Made by a program: the position numbers and the translations under genes
Shown here: positions 60,600 to 64,000 of the stretch, piece after piece
How positions within the stretch are numbered: the first letter of the stretch is position 1
Layout: every line of letters begins with the position of its first letter
Notes under the pieces: model-generated
Seen by the model: the letters and a program-made list of their open reading frames with translations, nothing else
Database searches by the model: none
What the model was told of the DNA's origin: nothing
Assembly (NCBI RefSeq): GCF_022539315.1
Contig: NC_066333.1
Location: forward strand, 11,871,001-11,935,000
Direction of reading: 5' to 3'
Length of the DNA stretch: 64,000 nt
Origin: Serinus canaria
Taxonomy: Eukaryota; Chordata; Aves; Passeriformes; Fringillidae

Positions 60600-61749
60600 G
60601 ACTGGGCAGATGAAAACCCCGGGAAGGTAATAGAAGCTGGGGAAATGGAAGTTGGTGCCTGAAACAATTAAGAGTTCAGAGGTGAGTCAGAGAAAAAACA
60701 ACTGCTTTTTATTAAAAATTCATTTCAATTTCATGGGCTGGCTGGAGAAGTGATTCCAGCACAGTCTGACTTCAGAGAAATGCCTCCCAGAGAGCAGGAT
60801 ACAGAACAGCTGAACAGCACCAGGAAGACACAGGACAGAAGCGTTGTTAGAGCAAACTTCTCCCCGGCCGAGGAACACTGAGGGATTGAATCAAAATGTC
60901 CTTGGTGCAGGGAAATTTACAGGCTCCTCTGCAAAAATTCCTCTTGCCAAACTCTCCAAAATCATATCAAGTCTAATATCTGCAGAACCAATGATGCACC
61001 AGGTTTGAGGCATTACATCACCAGCACCCAGCTCCATTGGCTGCTCCTGCCCTGAGGACAAGACATTCCTTCCTGCACCTTTCCAAAGCTGCTGCTTCTC
61101 AGGAATTAACTCTTCCAAGTGTGTCACCTTGGGACAAGTCTAAATTTCTGACTGATACATGTAGACAGTGTTTAATACAAGAGGTGTTGTTAGCTTGAAC
61201 CTCCAGAGCAACAGCCGCGTCTCTTCAGTTCAGATTGTTTCTCAACCTTCACTGCAGAAAAATGAACTGTCTATTTTCTGCCCTTCAGGAAAAAAAAAAA
61301 ATCAAATTGTCAGTGCTGCTATAAAAAGGAGAACACACTGAATGAAGAATACTATGCAACATCAGTAAATAAGGAATTTTTAACAGGAAATAGAAGGGCT
61401 GCTGCTGCTGCAGTGTGAAAAAATTCCTCTAACTGGTTAATTAGATTAATCAGTGTCACTGCAAAAAAGATGCTGCAGATGCAGGTTAGCGCTGCCTGGC
61501 TTGAATTTGTATTGCTCTATTTCAGGTTGCATCCAAAAATAGCTGGTGGATCTAGACAGTGTTGCAGGAAAAAGAGTGGGGTACATCTGTGTGTGTATAT
61601 ATTTTGAGTATGTGTGTTCTTTCCCCTTTCCAAATTTCCAGTTTGCCTAGTAAGTGTGAGAAATCAGTTTCATAAGATTACTGCCCAAAAATCAGCTGAT
61701 GGAACCCGTTGCATTCTAAGTAATTTCGTTATATAACTTTTCCAAAAAG
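60600..61749. other. Unique non-coding stretch
   Basis: No gene recognised. A poly-A run lies at about 61290-61300. No polyadenylated retrocopy structure is evident. Confidence 0.5.
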
Positions 61750-61764
61750 AAAAAAAAAAAAAAA
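61750..61764. repeat. Poly-A tract
   Basis: Fifteen A residues after AAAAAG. It could be a retroposed tail, but no body or target duplication is recognised on its left. It pairs in principle with the T tract at 61820. Confidence 0.9.
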
Positions 61765-61819
61765 TCCCTGCACACAGAAAGATGCAAGGAAGTTTCTGGA
61801 AGATCAATTCTTGCCTAAC

Positions 61820-61845
61820 TTTTTTTTTTTTTTTTTTTTTTTTTT
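61820..61845. repeat. Poly-T tract, 26 T
   Basis: An uninterrupted run of 26 T, facing the A tract 55 bp away. It is expected to be length-variable between individuals. Confidence 0.95.
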
Positions 61846-62088
61846 CCTGAAGAAATGTTGTTCCAGGGAGTGTCTGACTAGTTCTGCAGCTTGGCAAAAA
61901 AGCCAGACGTTACCTCATAGCTGCGGCCAGACAGCCCATTTCTATGCCAGGCAACCACTGCAGAAGCACAGAGCACAGGGCCCTGCTTGATTAGCACTTC
62001 TGCTGTTTCGAGAGTCCTGGAGTGTTTTGTTCAAGGTGGGCTGCTGAGAGGGGACTCGGTGTGCTTTTGTGCAAATGAGAGTGAGGCA
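61846..62088. other. Unique spacer
   Basis: Nothing recognised apart from a rise in G content towards the right end. Confidence 0.5.
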
Positions 62089-62115
62089 GGGGGTGTGTGG
62101 GGTGTGGGCTGGGGG
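62089..62115 (+). other. G-quadruplex-forming motif
   Basis: Four G-runs of five, four, three and five, separated by loops TGTGT, TGT and CT, on the plus strand. This fits the usual G3+N1-7 pattern in the 27-bp span. It lies in a broader G-rich segment (62030-62150). No promoter is evident to give it a role. Confidence 0.85.
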
Positions 62116-64000
62116 CACAGAGGGAAGGGAGGCACAGGGACACAATAGGGGGAGGCTGCATTAATATTCTGTGGTCATGTTATCTTTGGGAAACAGGATC
62201 TGTTTGGTTTGACCTGGTAAAAATAAAATTAAATAAAATAAAAATAAAAAACAACCCACCAAGTATCACATCCTAAAGGTCAGAGGAAAAGAAAGAGATG
62301 GGAAACAAAGAGCTGTAATGACAGAGCAGGTCAAACTGAATTAAATGTTTAATTGTCTCCCTCGTGTCTCATCAAATAGCTGTCTTTAAAGCAAGAGGGA
62401 TCTTTTCTTCCAGCAAAACTATTACCAATTCATCACTGAGCTGAAAGGTGACGAGTGTTTGTAAACATTACAGTCAATATAATTTCCTCATCCTCTCCCT
62501 CATTGTTGATTTACCTTGTTTAACTGGATCATTTACCTAGTAAAGCTCTGCCTATATCATGTGTTCCACAAATGCAGGGGTCCCTGCACAGAATTCCTGC
62601 CCAGCAGGACCGTGCTGTGCTTTTCAGCAAACTGTACCCCTTGCACAAGAGAAGGGCAAAGAGCAGGGCACAGATTGGGCAGAGATGCTCAGCCCTGCAC
62701 CTCCTCCTGGCAGTGTCCTGGGGCGACTCCTTCCAGCAGCTGAGCTGTGGTTCAGTGCTCTGGAATGGAGAGAAGGCTGAGCAGTGAGCTGGGAAGGGAG
62801 AACAGCCTGAGTTCACCTCCTCGTGTCACACAGAGCTGTGGGGAGGCTCTAGGGCACTGGAGCTCCATAACCTCTCCTGGTGTATTGCCTCTGTTCTTGT
62901 CAATGACAGCAGAAACTTCTGTTTGGGACAGAAGAAACACGTTTTAATAATTCTATTTTATTGGATGACAAGATTGCTGCTAATAAACTCACCCTACCTG
63001 AGAGTACTGCATGATTGTCAGAAAATTCAATATCAGAAAATGTGTAGGTTTGGATTATCTTTAGTAGTCAATTTTCCAGATGACAAAAATTTTAACTAAA
63101 GAGGTAAAATTAATTAGTTTTGGCCACATATAAAATCAGTTTCAGGATCAGGATCAAACCCTTAAGAGTTTTTAACGCCCAGCCTTGTATTTGACCCCTA
63201 ATGCAGGATATGTGCCCATGGGAGGTACAAATCATCCTTACCTAAGACAACTTCTACTGAAACTTCTGCATTTCTTCCAAGCCTTTTTTTGGGCTTACAA
63301 GGAAGACAGATTCCCAGAACTTCAGGAATGTCAACTGGAAGTTGCAAGAGCAGAGACTAAAGTGTTACGCTAATGGACTTAGGGCAAAAGTGGGATCCAT
63401 CTGACCCAGTTCAGACCAAGTCCAACTGCTCTAAGGCCCAAGGACATGTGTCAACACCAGGGATGGGGAAACCAAAACGGGACTTTTCCCAAGATTTACA
63501 GGAAGAGATGTGCTCTGTGTTCCCAGCTGCTCAAGAGGCTGATAATTCCTGCCTCCAGTCACAGCACTGGAGAACAGCTGCTCCAGCCAAGGGTGTCCCA
63601 GGGGTCTCCTGCAGGGCCATGGTCCTCAAGATCCTGCAGTATCACCTGGGTTTTGTGCTTTCTAGAAGCATCACAGGCTCACTGGGGACATTTGGCTGCT
63701 TGGTTGGATGTGTGTGGTAGGACAGTGGTGGTTGTGGGTGTGGGTGCCTGGATCAGTCACAATCATTGCATTAACAGAGCTTTCCTGTGGTGCTGAATGC
63801 AGCTGATTCCCTGGATTACAGGGGGCCCCACAGGGCTCTTTGGAGATTCCAGTCACAGGGCTGCAGAAAAGAAAAAGAAGGAAATTGCTTTTCTCTTCCT
63901 TTTTGGCAAATGAGAAGCTGGAGCAGGGAGCAGGGTGGGTTGCTGGGTGCTGTGTACTGTGCTGGCTCTATCCCTCTGCATCTCTCCCAAGCTCTTCTCA
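62116..64000. other. Unique non-coding stretch to right edge
   Basis: No gene recognised. An (AAATA)n-like low-complexity tract lies at 62219-62253. Overlapping frames at 62516-62947 and 63373-63796 (up to 116 codons) occur on both strands in GC-richer patches and have no recognisable domain. Confidence 0.45.
62219..62253. repeat. A-rich (AAATA)n-type simple repeat
   Basis: AAAAATAAAATTAAATAAAA continuing to TAAAAATAAAAAAC. Confidence 0.9.

Overview
The window looks like non-coding nuclear DNA from a bird. The strongest evidence is a set of CR1 LINE fragments in the avian form: a reverse-oriented 3' end reading ATAGAAT...GGTTTGGGTTG at about 4881 and 16334, a forward 3' end at 43687-43875 closing in GGATTCTGTGATC, and older, more diverged CR1 pieces at about 405-1040, 41055-41283 and 59345-59612. 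Two MIR-like SINE relics (about 22540-22640 and 56768-56850) fit an amniote genome. I see no bacterial or phage gene organisation, no operon, no ribosome-binding-site pattern, no CRISPR array, and no recognisable rRNA or tRNA.

No complete protein-coding gene can be supported. The longest open frames are about 150-169 codons. That is roughly what chance gives in 64 kb of this composition, and none shows a family I recognise. Two minus-strand segments read somewhat like coding sequence: 60040-60568 (two overlapping frames offset by +1) and 9534-9749. I give them only as weak candidates for exons or decayed gene fragments.

Layout: 1-2.6 kb is an old CR1 followed by AT-rich DNA. The stretch from 2.6 to 5 kb has an (ATCT)n microsatellite, AT-rich low complexity and a short CR1 tail. 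From 5 to 25 kb there is mostly unique sequence with a hexanucleotide array (13.77 kb), the longest CR1 copy (16.33-16.88 kb), a polypyrimidine tract (18.9 kb) and a MIR. The 25-28 kb interval is the most distinctive part: a CpG-bearing non-repetitive block, a perfect 31-bp inverted repeat at 25947-26014, a GC-rich patch, and a second CpG-bearing block at 27.12-27.99 kb. From 28 to 58 kb the sequence is unique DNA with scattered enhancer-like clusters (33.4-33.7, 37.8-37.95, 53.8-54.1 and 57.0-57.2 kb), CR1 fragments and short tandem repeats. The 58-64 kb end has an old CR1, the two-frame coding-like segment, a poly-A/poly-T pair and a G-quadruplex motif.

My overall reading, an inference, is a gene-poor intergenic or long-intron segment that may carry cis-regulatory elements. 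Clustered POU/octamer and homeodomain-type motifs support this at a few places. I found no convincing new multi-gene system. The best leads are the perfect palindrome, the octamer cluster, the TAATTA inverted repeat, the CpG-bearing block at 27 kb and the overlapping frames at 60 kb.
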